Under the pieces are notes generated by a model, which was not told the origin of the DNA, did no database searches, and worked only from the letters and a program-made list of their open reading frames with translations. The position numbers were made by a program, and so were the translations under genes. Of a stretch of 64,000 bases of DNA, positions 1 through 9,099 are shown piece after piece (the stretch's first letter is position 1; each line of letters begins with the position of its first letter). This stretch comes from Saccharothrix deserti (GTDB taxonomy: Bacteria > Actinomycetota > Actinomycetes > Mycobacteriales > Pseudonocardiaceae): contig NZ_ML775960.1 in the NCBI RefSeq assembly GCF_009769385.1, positions 114,732-178,731 of the forward strand, given 5' to 3'.

Positions 1-11
1 CCCCCCACAAC

Positions 12-29
12 GCGGGGCCCGCGCCCCGC
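12..29. terminator. Hairpin downstream of gluD
   Basis: A 7-bp inverted repeat (GCGGGGC / GCCCCGC, 4-nt loop) lies about 43 nt beyond the gluD stop codon. It has no T-run on either strand, so terminator function for the glu operon is only a possibility. Confidence 0.3.
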
Positions 30-71
30 CCAGGCGCCCCCCGCGCGCCCACGACCCCGATTCACCCCGGG

Positions 72-920
72 TCAGACGGCTGCCGCGACGACGTCCTCGG
101 CCGGCTTCTTCTCCAGCTCGATCACCTTCTTGTCGCGCCGGTTGCGCTTCTCCAGGTACGTCGCCAGCCAGGTCAGCAGCAGGCACATCGCGATGTAGAT
201 CGCGGCCACCACGATCGTGACGGGCACCAGCGGCCGGCCGAACTCGAAGCTGCGGCCGATCCGCTGCGCCTCGTTCAGCAACTCCTCGTAGGTGATGAGG
301 AAGCCGAGAGCCGAGTCCTTCAGCAGCACGACGAGCTGGCTGATGATCGCCGGCAGCATCGCGCGCACGGCCTGCGGCAGCAGCACGAGCCTCATGACCT
401 GGGTCTTGCGCATACCCACCGCGTACGCGGCTTCGCTCTGCCCGCGCGGCAGGGAGAGCACACCGGCGCGGAACACCTCGGCGAGCACCGACCCGTTGTA
501 GAGGGTCAGGGCGACCACCACGGAGTAGACCGGCGCGCCGAGCGACAGGCCGTAGTGGAACATGAAGATCAACACGACCAGCGGGACGGCCCGGAACAGC
601 TCGACGACCAGCATCGACGGCACACGGATGATCTTGTGGTCGGAGAGCTGGCCCGCCGCGAAGATCGCTCCGAACAGCAGTGCGAACACCGCGCCGAAGG
701 CGAACGCGCGCAGCGTGTTGCCCAACGCGCTGAGCAACTGGAGCTGGACGTACTCGTACTGGGGCCAGGACCACTTCTCGGCGGAGAACTGCCCGGTCAC
801 CCAGAACCGGTACACCACGAAACCGATCACACCGACCACCGCGGCGGCGCCGATGACCGCGTAGAGCCGGTGGCGGATCCGGGCGCGAGGCCCGGGGACG
901 TCGAACAGGACCGCGCTCAT
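72..920 (-). CDS. gluD: Glutamate ABC transporter permease GluD
   Basis: Inner-membrane permease of a polar amino acid (His/Glu/Gln/Arg) ABC importer, probably for glutamate. The 282-residue protein has several hydrophobic segments and the EAA-type cytoplasmic loop around AYAVGMRKTQVMRLVLLPQA, which contacts the ATPase in this family. I chose the ATG at 920 because it overlaps the gluC stop as ATGA, showing translational coupling; an upstream in-frame ATG at 935 would lengthen it by five residues. It is the last gene of gluABCD. The hydrophilic C-terminal tail is Lys/Glu-rich. The substrate is inferred from the family and gene order, not from binding-site residues. Confidence 0.9.
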   Translation of the reverse strand: MSAVLFDVPGPRARIRHRLYAVIGAAAVVGVIGFVVYRFWVTGQFSAEKWSWPQYEYVQLQLLSALGNTLRAFAFGAVFALLFGAIFAAGQLSDHKIIRVPSMLVVELFRAVPLVVLIFMFHYGLSLGAPVYSVVVALTLYNGSVLAEVFRAGVLSLPRGQSEAAYAVGMRKTQVMRLVLLPQAVRAMLPAIISQLVVLLKDSALGFLITYEELLNEAQRIGRSFEFGRPLVPVTIVVAAIYIAMCLLLTWLATYLEKRNRRDKKVIELEKKPAEDVVAAAV

Positions 921-1588
921 CGGGCGATGCTCCACCGCTTCTCGAGGCTGCGTTGCAGCAGGGTCAGGGGAGTCACGAGCACCACGAAGAACAGCGCGAC
1001 CCAGAGCAGGCCGATGAGCTGGTTCTCACCTCGGTCGGACAGGTTGAGGCTGATGGAGCCCGCTTGGAACACCGAGAAGCCCGCCGCGATGGTGGTGTTC
1101 TTCAGCAGCGCGATCATGGTGCTCACCATCGGCGGCACGACCGCCCGGCCGGCCTGCGGCAGCACCACGGAGGCGAGCATCTGGCCGAACGTCAGGCCCA
1201 GCGCGCGGGACGCCTCGGCCTGGCCGACGGGCACGGTGTTGATGCCGGACCGCACGACCTCGCAGACGAACGCGGCCGTGTACAGGATCAGCGCCGCCAG
1301 CGCCGCGTTGCGGTAGTAGGCGGCGGCCGAGCCGAAGCTCGCCGGCGTCACGATCTCCAGCAACGGGAACGCGAAGGTGAAGAAGAAGAACACCAGCGTG
1401 AGCGGCGTGTTGCGGATGAGCGTCACGTAGGCGGCGCCCGTGGCGCGCAGCACCGGGACCGGCGCGACCCGCAGCATCGCCAGGATCGTTCCCAACACCA
1501 GCGATCCGACCGCGGAGATCAGGAACAGCTCAACGGTGTTGAGGAACCCTGGTCCGTACAGGTCGAGGTTGTCGAGCAGGACGTCCAT
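917..1588 (-). CDS. gluC: Glutamate ABC transporter permease GluC
   Basis: Second membrane permease of the glutamate importer, 223 residues, expected to form a heterodimer with GluD. It begins with a transmembrane helix (LFLISAVGSLVLGTILAML) and carries an EAA loop around ASRALGLTFGQMLASVVLPQ. The gene starts 65 bp after gluB stops and ends in an ATGA overlap with gluD. The small size fits GluC of the corynebacterial and streptomycete gluABCD systems. Confidence 0.9.
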   Translation of the reverse strand: MDVLLDNLDLYGPGFLNTVELFLISAVGSLVLGTILAMLRVAPVPVLRATGAAYVTLIRNTPLTLVFFFFTFAFPLLEIVTPASFGSAAAYYRNAALAALILYTAAFVCEVVRSGINTVPVGQAEASRALGLTFGQMLASVVLPQAGRAVVPPMVSTMIALLKNTTIAAGFSVFQAGSISLNLSDRGENQLIGLLWVALFFVVLVTPLTLLQRSLEKRWSIAR

Positions 1589-1653
1589 CGGCTTCCTCGG
1601 CTAGGTGGTGGCACGGCCGGCCGCCCGCACGGGCGACCGGCCGCGGGAAGAGA

Positions 1654-2541
1654 TCAGTAGCGTTCGAGAACGGGCTTGTTGGCCGTGGAGCCGGACTTGC
1701 CCAGCGTGTTGTCGTAGACCGCCTGCCAGTCGCCGCCGTTGATGGCCGCTTCCAGGATGTCGTTGATCTTGTCGCGCAGGGCCTTGTCGTCCTTGGGCAG
1801 GCCGATGCCGTAGGGCTCGCTCGAGAACGTCTTGCCGACGACCTTGAACTTGCTCGGGTCCTGCGAGGCGTAGCCCTTCAGGATCGCGTCGTCGGTGGTG
1901 ACGGCGTCGACCGCGCCCTGCTCCAGCTGCGTCACGCACTGCGAGTAGTTCTGCAGCTCGACGATGTTCTCCGGCTCGGTCAGGCCCTCGGTCTTGACCT
2001 TCTGGATCGGCGTCGAGCCGGTGACCGAGCAGACCTTCTTGCCCTTGAGCGTGTCCGGGCCGGTGATCGAGTTGTCGTCCTTCTTCACCAGCAGGTCCTG
2101 GCCCGCGGTGAAGTAGGGGCCGGCGAACCCGACCTGCTCCTTGCGCTTGGCGTTGATCGTGTAGGTGCCGACGTAGTAGTCGACGTCACCGTTGATCAGC
2201 GCCTGCTCGCGGCCCTGGGACGCGATCGCCTTGTACTCGATCTTGTCGGACTCGAAGCCCAGCTTCGCGGCGACCAGCTTCGCGATCTCGATGTCGAAAC
2301 CGGTGAACTTGCCGCTGGTCGGGTCCTTGTACCCGAGACCGGGCTGGTCCTCCTTGACGCCGACGATGACCTTGCCCCGGCTCTTCATCTTCTCGAACGT
2401 CGGGGAGCCGTCGACCTTGACGTCGGCTGCGACCTGCTGCGTGGGGGCAGAACCGGTGTCGCCGGGGCTGCCCTCCTTGCCGCACGCGGTCAGGGCGAGG
2501 CCGCCGGCCAGCAGCGCCACCGCAAGGGTGCGAACCCTCAT
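1654..2541 (-). CDS. gluB: Glutamate-binding lipoprotein GluB
   Basis: Extracytoplasmic substrate-binding protein (SBP family 3) of the glutamate importer, 295 residues. It has an N-terminal signal peptide with a lipobox (LALTAC, Cys at about residue 20), so it should be lipid-anchored outside the membrane. The periplasmic-binding fold is recognisable from VIVGVKEDQPGLGY, FDIEIAKLVAAKLG and the YYVGTYTI region. It lies between gluA and gluC with gaps of about 65 bp. Glutamate specificity is inferred from the operon. Confidence 0.92.
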   Translation of the reverse strand: MRVRTLAVALLAGGLALTACGKEGSPGDTGSAPTQQVAADVKVDGSPTFEKMKSRGKVIVGVKEDQPGLGYKDPTSGKFTGFDIEIAKLVAAKLGFESDKIEYKAIASQGREQALINGDVDYYVGTYTINAKRKEQVGFAGPYFTAGQDLLVKKDDNSITGPDTLKGKKVCSVTGSTPIQKVKTEGLTEPENIVELQNYSQCVTQLEQGAVDAVTTDDAILKGYASQDPSKFKVVGKTFSSEPYGIGLPKDDKALRDKINDILEAAINGGDWQAVYDNTLGKSGSTANKPVLERY

Positions 2542-2605
2542 CGTCCTTCTCCTGCTCTTTTCGGGTGAGAGCGGCGCCAGGCTTCAGCGCCGCGGTCGTG
2601 GGACT

Positions 2606-3361
2606 TCAGTGGGTCAGGATCTTGCCAAGGAAGTCCTTCGCGCGGTTGGACTTCGGCGCGGAGAAGAACGCCTCCGGCGTCGAATCCTCGACGACCTCGC
2701 CGTCGGACATGAAGATCACCCGGTCCGCGGCCTTGCGGGCGAAGCCCATCTCGTGGGTCACCACGAGCATGGTCATGCCCTCCTTGGCCAGCGTGGTCAT
2801 CACGTCCAGCACCTCCTGCACCATCTCGGGGTCGAGTGCGGAGGTCGGCTCGTCGAACAGCATCACCTTGGGCCGCATCGCCAGCGCGCGGGCGATCGCC
2901 GCGCGCTGCTGCTGCCCACCCGACAACTGGGCGGGGTACTTCTCCGCCTGGTTCGCGATGCCGACCCGCTCCAGCAGCTCCATGGCCGTCTTGCGGGCCT
3001 GGGCCGCGGGCGTCTTGCGGACCTTCACCGGCGCGAGCATCACGTTGTCGACGATGCTCTTGTGGGCGAACAGGTTGAACGACTGGAAAACCATGCCCAC
3101 GTCGGCGCGCAGCCGGGCGAGTTCCTTGCCCTCGGCGGGCAGCGGCTGGCCGTCCACCTCGATGAGGCCGGAGTCGATCGGCTCCAACCGGTTGATCGTG
3201 CGGCACAGCGTGGACTTGCCCGAGCCGGACGGCCCGAGCACCACGACGACCTGCCCCTTCGGCACCTCGATCGTGACGTCCTTGAGGACGTGCAGAGGTC
3301 CGAAGAACTTGTCCACGCCCGCCATCCGGATCATCGGCGGAGCAGGAGTGGCGGCGGTCAT
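2606..3361 (-). CDS. gluA: Glutamate ABC transporter ATPase GluA
   Basis: Cytoplasmic ATP-binding subunit that powers the GluCD permease. The 251-residue protein shows Walker A (GPSGSGKST), the signature [16 protein letters not shown], Walker B ([14 protein letters not shown]) and the H-loop (VVTHEMGFA). I use the ATG at 3361, preceded by a strong GGAGGA ribosome site; longer in-frame extensions to 3439 have no such site. It is the first gene of the operon and is divergent from the response regulator. Confidence 0.95.
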   Translation of the reverse strand: MTAATPAPPMIRMAGVDKFFGPLHVLKDVTIEVPKGQVVVVLGPSGSGKSTLCRTINRLEPIDSGLIEVDGQPLPAEGKELARLRADVGMVFQSFNLFAHKSIVDNVMLAPVKVRKTPAAQARKTAMELLERVGIANQAEKYPAQLSGGQQQRAAIARALAMRPKVMLFDEPTSALDPEMVQEVLDVMTTLAKEGMTMLVVTHEMGFARKAADRVIFMSDGEVVEDSTPEAFFSAPKSNRAKDFLGKILTH

Positions 3362-3402
3362 CAGTCCTCCAGTAGGGGTTCCTGAGCGATGGCGGAAACG
3401 TA

Positions 3403-3420
3403 GGTGTGAATCACCACACC
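3403..3420. promoter_or_regulatory. Inverted repeat in the gluA leader
   Basis: GGTGTG and CACACC arms flank AATCAC, about 42 nt upstream of the gluA start in the region shared with the divergent response regulator gene. It is a candidate operator for glutamate-uptake control. It does not resemble an AmtR box. No binding factor can be named. Confidence 0.3.
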
Positions 3421-3495
3421 AGTCCAGGCGGTTGAGCAAGACTTAGGGTCTCAACTCTGTCACAGGGTGGCGACACTTATCGGGGAGGCTCCACG

Positions 3496-4167
3496 GTGCG
3501 GGTGCTGTTGGTCGAGGACGACGACCGCGTGGCAGAAGCGCTGGTACCGGCGTTGACGCGGCGCGGTTTCACGGTTGACCGGCAGGCTACCGGTCGGGGG
3601 ACGCTCGATCGACTGGCCGGGATCGACGTGGTGTTGCTCGACCTGGGCCTGCCCGATGTGGACGGTGTCACGCTCTGCCGCCACATCCGTGCGGCGAGTG
3701 ACGTGGCGATCATCGTGGTCTCGGCCCGCGGCGAGATCGACGACCGGATCCTCGGCCTGCACGCCGGCGCCGACGATTACCTGGTCAAGCCCTACGACGT
3801 GGGTGAACTGGTAGCCCGCGTGCACGCGGTGCGGCGGCGGCGCGGCGACCCGGTCGGCGTCGGCGGCACCGGCACCGAGGTGTTCGAGGTGTCCGACGTG
3901 CGGGTCGACCTCGGTCGGCACGAGGTCACCGTGGCGGGTGAGGTGGTGGCACTGTCACGCAAGGAGTTCCAGGTGTTGGCGCTGGTCGTGGCGGCGGGTG
4001 GCGCGGTGTGCACCCGGGAGCGCATCCTGGCCGAGGTGTGGGGACGCACCTGGGCGGGGGCCAACCGGACCCTGGACGTCCACGTGGCGACGCTGCGGAC
4101 GAAGCTCGGGCGTCCATCTTTGTTGGAGACGGTGCGCGGAGTCGGGTACCGGTTGAGCGGGGGCTGA
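3496..4167 (+). CDS. OmpR/PhoB-family response regulator
   Basis: DNA-binding response regulator of 223 residues. The receiver domain (about 1-115) has the acidic pocket EDDD near the N-terminus, the phospho-acceptor Asp in VVLLDLGLPDVDG and the conserved Lys in DDYLVKPYD. A winged-helix Trans_reg_C domain follows (about 130-220; LSRKEFQVLALV, RTLDVHVATLRTKLG, VRGVGYRL). The GTG start has a good GGGGAGG ribosome site. The next gene, a histidine kinase, begins immediately after the stop, so the pair forms one two-component system. Its position between gluABCD and a TAXI binding protein suggests control of organic-acid or amino-acid uptake (inference). Confidence 0.93.
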   Translation: MRVLLVEDDDRVAEALVPALTRRGFTVDRQATGRGTLDRLAGIDVVLLDLGLPDVDGVTLCRHIRAASDVAIIVVSARGEIDDRILGLHAGADDYLVKPYDVGELVARVHAVRRRRGDPVGVGGTGTEVFEVSDVRVDLGRHEVTVAGEVVALSRKEFQVLALVVAAGGAVCTRERILAEVWGRTWAGANRTLDVHVATLRTKLGRPSLLETVRGVGYRLSGG

Positions 4168-5547
4168 GTGCGGTCGCGGCTGCTGGGAATCGTGTTGACG
4201 CTGGTCGTGCTCGTGCTGTTGGGCATGGGTGTCCCGCTGGGGCGTGGCGTGGCCCAGACCGAGCAGCAGGAGATGTTCCTGGACCGGCTCACCGACACCA
4301 CGCGGTTCGCGTCCGTGGCGCAGCGGCCGTTCATCGACGACCAGCCGCACGTGCTGGAGGCCGAACTGCGCCGCTACCACGAGCTGTACGGGATACGGGT
4401 GGCGCTGCTCGGCCGGGACGGGCAGGTGGTGGCGGCGTCCTCGGACGACGTGGACGTGTCGTCGCCGGAGGTGTCCGACCTGGTCCGGGGTGCGTTGGCC
4501 GGCCGGCAGCCGCTCGCGCCGGAGCTGGTCATGCCGTGGGAGTCGACCGACCTGGTGCTCGCCGAGCCGGTGCTGGAGGCGGGCGAGGTGCGCGGCGCGG
4601 TGGTGACGTTCTCGCCGACGTCGAAGACCCGCGTCGAGGTCCTGCTGTGGTGGGCGGTGCTGCTCGCGTCCAGCCTGCTGGTGCTGGTCGTGGGCGTGTT
4701 CGTGGCGTTGCCGCTGGTCCGGTGGACGCTGCGGCCGGTCCACCGGTTGGACGACGCGACCGGGCGGCTGTTGTCGGCGGTGGTGTCCGGGCAGCCGGTG
4801 CAGCCGGTGGGGTCGTCGGACGGGCCGCCGGAGCTGCGACAGCTGTCGCGGTCGTTCGACCAGATGGCGGCGAACGTGAGCGACGTGCTGGCTTCGCAGC
4901 GCGCGTTCGTCGCGGACGCCTCGCACCAGCTGCGGAACCCGTTGACCGCGTTGAAACTCCGTCTGTCCAATTTGGAGGACTACGTGGTCGGCGAGGGGGT
5001 CGCGCACCAGGTCGCGGCACTCGACGAGGCCAACCGGCTCAACCGGATCCTGGACGAGCTGCTGTCCATGGCGCGGGCCGGTGCGCCCTCGGTCGATCCC
5101 CTGCCGGTGGACGTGGACCGGGTGGTGGCCGGACGCCTGTCGGCGTGGCAGCCCGCCGCCGCGGCCCGCGAGGTGCACCTGGTGCTGGACGGCGAGCCGG
5201 GCGGCATGGCGCTGGTGCCGCCGCGCGGTGTCGAGACCGTGCTGGACGCGCTGCTGGACAACGCGCTGAAGTTCACGTCCGACGGCACGTTGGTGCACGT
5301 CGACGTCCGCCGGCGGGACGGTGTGGTGCGGCTGTCGGTGCAGGACGAGGGGCCGGGGCTGGCGCCGGAGGAGCTGGAACGCGCCACCGACCGGTTCTGG
5401 CGCAGTCCGGCGCACCAGAACGTGCAGGGCTCCGGGCTGGGGCTGGCGCTGGTGCGGCAGATCGTGGAACGGGTCGACGGCTCGGTCAGGCTGGAGTCGC
5501 CCGAGGCCGGCGGCCTGCGCGTGGTGGTGGAATTCCCGGCCGTGTAA
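4168..5547 (+). CDS. Sensor histidine kinase
   Basis: Membrane sensor kinase of 459 residues, cognate to the preceding regulator; its GTG start directly follows that gene's TGA. It has an N-terminal transmembrane helix (about 5-25), an extracytoplasmic sensor region, a second helix (about 155-180), a HAMP segment, the HisKA H-box (FVADASHQLRNPLTALKLRL) and the HATPase_c N, G1 and G2 boxes (DALLDNALKF, DEGPGLAPEEL, GSGLGLALV). The signal is unknown. The adjacent TAXI lipoprotein is convergent and could be the ligand receptor, as happens in some TctDE-like systems (inference). Confidence 0.92.
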   Translation: MRSRLLGIVLTLVVLVLLGMGVPLGRGVAQTEQQEMFLDRLTDTTRFASVAQRPFIDDQPHVLEAELRRYHELYGIRVALLGRDGQVVAASSDDVDVSSPEVSDLVRGALAGRQPLAPELVMPWESTDLVLAEPVLEAGEVRGAVVTFSPTSKTRVEVLLWWAVLLASSLLVLVVGVFVALPLVRWTLRPVHRLDDATGRLLSAVVSGQPVQPVGSSDGPPELRQLSRSFDQMAANVSDVLASQRAFVADASHQLRNPLTALKLRLSNLEDYVVGEGVAHQVAALDEANRLNRILDELLSMARAGAPSVDPLPVDVDRVVAGRLSAWQPAAAAREVHLVLDGEPGGMALVPPRGVETVLDALLDNALKFTSDGTLVHVDVRRRDGVVRLSVQDEGPGLAPEELERATDRFWRSPAHQNVQGSGLGLALVRQIVERVDGSVRLESPEAGGLRVVVEFPAV

Positions 5548-5565
5548 CCCGACCGTGCCCGGAGG

Positions 5566-6513
5566 TCAGACCTTGACGTCGCGGTAGTAGCGCATCGCGC
5601 CGGGGTGCAGCTCGATCGGGGTCGTCTCGATCGCCGACCGGACCTCTATCGATCTGGCCACCGGGCTCGCCGCGACCAGGTCCGGCTGCGCCTGGAACAG
5701 GCCTCTCACCAGGGCTTCCGCCACGTCGTCCGACATCGTGTCGTTGACCAGGAGGAAGTTGCGCACGACCAGCGTGACGACCGGGCCGCCGTCGAGCTGG
5801 TAGGCCGACGCGGGCAGCGTCGCCGAGCCGTACACCTGGTAGGTCTGACGCAGTTTCGGCAGCACGTCGCCCAGGTCGAGCATCCGCACCTTCACCGTCG
5901 TGGCCAGGGTCGTGACCGGGCCCGTCGGCACGCCACCGGACCAGAAGAACGCGTCCAACGCCCCGTCGCGCATCGCGTCCGCGCTGGTCTGCAGGTCCAT
6001 GTACTGGACTTTGAGGTCGCTGCCCGGCGAGATGCCCGCCGACTCCAACAGCCGCTCGGCGATCAACTTCACCCCCGAGTTGCTCGCGCCCACGCTCACC
6101 CGCAGGCCCTTCAAGTCGGCCAGCTTGGTCACCGGCAGGTCGTCCCGCACCACCACCTGGAGGTAGTCGTCGTGCATCCGGGCCAGGGCGAGCAGCTTGT
6201 GGCCCTTGCTCTCCTTCTGCGCCTTCTCCGCCGCGTCGGCCGCCGAGAACCCCACCTGCGCCTGGTTGGCCCGCAGCCGACCCAGGTTGTCCACCGAACC
6301 GGCCGTGTTCGCCACCTGCGGGCGCGGGATGCCGGGGTCCCGGCTCCACGCGTCGGCCAGCACCGTGCTCAACTCGTGGTAGACCCCGCCCGGACTGCCG
6401 GCCGCCATGGTCAGCTTCACCTGGTCGAAGTCGTCACCGCACGCGCTCAACGACAGCGTGGCCAGGGCCAAGGCGGCCCCGACCGCGTGCAACCGCAACA
6501 GTGTTCCCGACAC
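5566..6513 (-). CDS. TAXI family substrate-binding lipoprotein
   Basis: Extracytoplasmic solute-binding protein of the TAXI (TRAP-associated) family, 315 residues. The signal peptide has a lipobox (LSLSAC), and the mature domain starts with the typical VKLTMAAGSPGGVYHELSTV followed by LGRLRANQAQVGFSAADAA. No TRAP permease (DctQ or DctM type) is seen in the window, so it is an orphan binding protein here. It ends 18 bp from the stop of the histidine kinase, convergently. It may serve as a ligand sensor for that kinase (inference). Confidence 0.88.
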   Translation of the reverse strand: MSGTLLRLHAVGAALALATLSLSACGDDFDQVKLTMAAGSPGGVYHELSTVLADAWSRDPGIPRPQVANTAGSVDNLGRLRANQAQVGFSAADAAEKAQKESKGHKLLALARMHDDYLQVVVRDDLPVTKLADLKGLRVSVGASNSGVKLIAERLLESAGISPGSDLKVQYMDLQTSADAMRDGALDAFFWSGGVPTGPVTTLATTVKVRMLDLGDVLPKLRQTYQVYGSATLPASAYQLDGGPVVTLVVRNFLLVNDTMSDDVAEALVRGLFQAQPDLVAASPVARSIEVRSAIETTPIELHPGAMRYYRDVKV

Positions 6514-6571
6514 CTGCGCATCGTCGCACGTCCACGCTCTACGCTGGACCCGACGGAAGGACTAGGTTGCA

Positions 6572-8041
6572 GTGACGCGCAGTTACCAGATCCGCACGTT
6601 CGGCTGCCAGATGAACGTGCACGACTCCGAGCGCCTGGCCGGCATGCTGGAGGACGCGGGCTACACGCCCGCCGAAGGCGACGTCGCGCCGGACGTGGTG
6701 GTGTTCAACACCTGCGCCGTGCGGGAGAACGCCGACAACAAGCTCTACGGCACGCTCGGTCACCTCGCGCCCGCCAAGTCCGCCAACCCCGACATGCAGA
6801 TCGCCGTGGGCGGCTGCCTCGCGCAGAAGGACCAGGGCGAGATCGTCAAGCGCGCGCCGTGGGTCGACGTCGTCTTCGGCACGCACAACATCGGCTCGCT
6901 GCCGGTGCTGCTGGAACGCGCCCGGCACAACCGCGAGGCCCAGGTCGAGATCCTGGACTCGCTGGAGACCTTCCCCTCGACGCTGCCCGCCCGCCGCGAC
7001 TCGGCCTACTCCGGCTGGGTGTCGGTGTCCGTCGGCTGCAACAACACCTGCACGTTCTGCATCGTCCCGTCGCTGCGCGGCAAGGAGAAGGACCGCCGAC
7101 CCGGCGAGGTGCTGGCCGAGGTGCAGGCGCTGGTCGACGAGGGCGTGCTGGAGGTGACGCTGCTGGGGCAGAACGTCAACTCCTACGGCGTCGAGTTCGG
7201 CGACCGGTTCGCGTTCGGCAAGCTGCTGCGCGCCACCGGCGGGATCGAGGGCCTGGAGCGGGTCCGGTTCACCTCGCCGCACCCGAAGGACTTCACCGAC
7301 GACGTGATCGCCGCGATGGCCGAGACGCCCGCCGTGTGCCACTCGCTGCACATGCCGCTGCAGTCGGGCTCGGACCGCGTGCTCAAGGAGATGCGCCGCT
7401 CGTACCGGACCGCGAAGTACCTGTCCATCCTGGACAACGTGCGCACGGCCATGCCGGACGCGGCCATCACCACGGACATCATCGTCGGCTTCCCCGGTGA
7501 GACCGAGGAGGACTTCCAGGCCACTTTGGACGTCGTCCGCGAGGCCCGGTTCTCCTCCGCGTTCACCTTCCAGTACTCCAAGCGCCCCGGCACGCCCGCC
7601 GCCGACCTGCCCGACCAGCTGCCCAAGCAGGTCGTGCAGGAGCGGTACGACCGGCTGGTCACGCTGGTCAACGAGGTGGCGCACGAGCTGAACCGGGAGC
7701 AGGTCGGCCGCACGGTCGAGCTGCTGGTCGCCTCCGGCGAGGGCCGCAAGGACGCCGAGACGCACCGGATGACCGGTCGCGCCCGCGACGGCCGCCTGGT
7801 GCACTTCACGCCCGGTGACGCGCACGTGCGCCCCGGTGACGTGGTGGAGACCGTGGTGACCTACGGGGCGCCGCACAACCTCATCGCGGACGGTCCGCTG
7901 CTGTCGCACCGCCGGACCAAGGCGGGTGACCGGTCCGAGGCCGGTCTCAAGCCGAAGACACCGGGCGTGACGCTGGGCCTGCCGTCGTTCGGCAAGCCCG
8001 CGCCCCTGCCCGCGGCCGTCGGCGGGTGCTCGGTCGGATGA
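6572..8041 (+). CDS. miaB: tRNA-2-methylthio-N6-dimethylallyladenosine synthase MiaB
   Basis: Radical-SAM methylthiotransferase that adds the 2-methylthio group to i6A37 of tRNAs, using two [4Fe-4S] clusters. The 489-residue protein has the UPF0004 domain ([33 protein letters not shown]), the radical SAM cluster motif CNNTCTFC at about 165 and a C-terminal TRAM domain. The GTG start at 6572 fits the usual N-terminus. It acts after MiaA, encoded 3.3 kb downstream. The gene overlaps its neighbour as ATGA. Confidence 0.96.
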   Translation: MTRSYQIRTFGCQMNVHDSERLAGMLEDAGYTPAEGDVAPDVVVFNTCAVRENADNKLYGTLGHLAPAKSANPDMQIAVGGCLAQKDQGEIVKRAPWVDVVFGTHNIGSLPVLLERARHNREAQVEILDSLETFPSTLPARRDSAYSGWVSVSVGCNNTCTFCIVPSLRGKEKDRRPGEVLAEVQALVDEGVLEVTLLGQNVNSYGVEFGDRFAFGKLLRATGGIEGLERVRFTSPHPKDFTDDVIAAMAETPAVCHSLHMPLQSGSDRVLKEMRRSYRTAKYLSILDNVRTAMPDAAITTDIIVGFPGETEEDFQATLDVVREARFSSAFTFQYSKRPGTPAADLPDQLPKQVVQERYDRLVTLVNEVAHELNREQVGRTVELLVASGEGRKDAETHRMTGRARDGRLVHFTPGDAHVRPGDVVETVVTYGAPHNLIADGPLLSHRRTKAGDRSEAGLKPKTPGVTLGLPSFGKPAPLPAAVGGCSVG

Positions 8042-8517
8042 GCGAGGAGCAGGAGCCGGACGACCTGGCCGGGCTGCGCGAGGAGATCAACGGGGTGGGC
8101 CGTTCGGCGGCCAAGCGCATCGACCCCGGCGCGGGCGCGTTGACGATCGCCGTCGCGGCGTTGGCGGTCCTGGTGTCGCTGATCCTGCCGTGGGTCGACG
8201 GCGTGCAGGGGCTGAGCCTGCTGTTCGGCGAGGCGGACGCGTTGCCGAAGGTGTTCTCCTACGCCGCGGTGATCGCGGGCGTGCTGCTGCCGGCGGTGAC
8301 GCTGGCCGTGCGCCGGTGGGCGTTGGCGTGGGTGTCCGCGCTGGCGTCGTTCGCCGCGTCGGTGGCGGGCGTGCTGTCGATCTGGACCACGCAGACCACG
8401 ACCGGTCACCACCCCGGTCCCGGTCCTGGTCCGGGCCTGATCCTGGCGGTGGTGGCGGTGGTGGTGCTGCTGGTGAAGTGGCTTCGGCTGGCCGCGTCCC
8501 GGCCGCCCATGCAGTGA
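8038..8517 (+). CDS. Membrane protein coupled to miaB (Rv2732c-like position)
   Basis: Protein of 159 residues with a charged N-terminus ([16 protein letters not shown]) and four predicted membrane segments, one near [21 protein letters not shown] and the last near the C-terminus ([16 protein letters not shown]). A Gly/Pro-rich loop (about 120-130) separates the last two. It starts inside the miaB stop (ATGA) and ends in a TGATG overlap with the GNAT gene. In Mycobacterium tuberculosis a membrane protein sits at the same place next to miaB. Function unknown. Confidence 0.85.
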   Translation: MSEEQEPDDLAGLREEINGVGRSAAKRIDPGAGALTIAVAALAVLVSLILPWVDGVQGLSLLFGEADALPKVFSYAAVIAGVLLPAVTLAVRRWALAWVSALASFAASVAGVLSIWTTQTTTGHHPGPGPGPGLILAVVAVVVLLVKWLRLAASRPPMQ

Positions 8518-9095
8518 TGCCCGAACCCTGGCCGGTGCTGTCCGGCTTCGGGGAGTTGCGCACCGGGCGGCTGTCGTTGCGGCGGCCGGTCATCGGCGAC
8601 CTGGACGCGGTGCACGAGATCCAGGGCGACCCGGTGGCCCTCGCGCACAACCCGGCGGACGCGGTGCACAGCCGTGACCAGGCCGATGTCCTGCTGAAGC
8701 GGTGGATGAACCACTGGCGTGGGTACGGCTTCGGGTACTGGGCGGTCCGCCGGCTCGGCGCGGAGCGGACGCTGGGCTTCTGCGGCGTGAAGGTCAGCCA
8801 GGTCGACGAGCGGCGCGCGCTCAACCTGTTCTACCGGTTCAGCCCGGCGAGCTGGGGTGACGGCATCAGCACCGAGGCGGCGCACGAGGTGGTGCGGTGG
8901 GCGACCGAGCACCTGGGCGCGTTCCCGGTCGTGGCCAGGGTGCGGCCCGCCAACACCGCTTCGCAGCGGGTGGCGCTCAAAGCGGGCCTGGGGCGCGCCG
9001 AACACCTGGACCGCGACGGCGAGGACGGCCCCGACCTGCTGTTCACAGCGGGCTGGGCCCCTTCACCGCCGGTGAAGGGGCCCATCGCCCACTAG
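8517..9095 (+). CDS. GNAT family N-acetyltransferase (RimJ-like)
   Basis: Acetyl-CoA-dependent N-acetyltransferase of the Acetyltransf_3 type, 192 residues. It begins with the family-typical ELRTGRLSLRRP and has the acceptor fold with WGDGISTEAAHEVVRWA and ARVRPANTASQRVALKAGL near the acetyl-CoA site. The substrate is unknown; relatives act on protein N-termini or small amines. The ATG at 8517 shares one base with the upstream stop (TGATG). A strong hairpin lies inside its last codons. Confidence 0.85.
   Translation: MPEPWPVLSGFGELRTGRLSLRRPVIGDLDAVHEIQGDPVALAHNPADAVHSRDQADVLLKRWMNHWRGYGFGYWAVRRLGAERTLGFCGVKVSQVDERRALNLFYRFSPASWGDGISTEAAHEVVRWATEHLGAFPVVARVRPANTASQRVALKAGLGRAEHLDRDGEDGPDLLFTAGWAPSPPVKGPIAH
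9055..9083. terminator. Hairpin inside the 3' end of the GNAT gene
   Basis: A 13-bp perfect stem (GGGCCCCTTCACC / GGTGAAGGGGCCC) with a GCC loop lies before the GNAT stop codon, between convergent genes. There is no T-run. It probably ends transcription for both strands and encodes the C-terminal APSPPVKGPI residues as a by-product. Confidence 0.5.
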
Positions 9096-9099
9096 CCGC

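Noticed and set aside
3955..5415. Minus-strand ORF over the histidine kinase
   Set aside because: Shadow; composed of His/Arg/Gln-rich sequence without domains.
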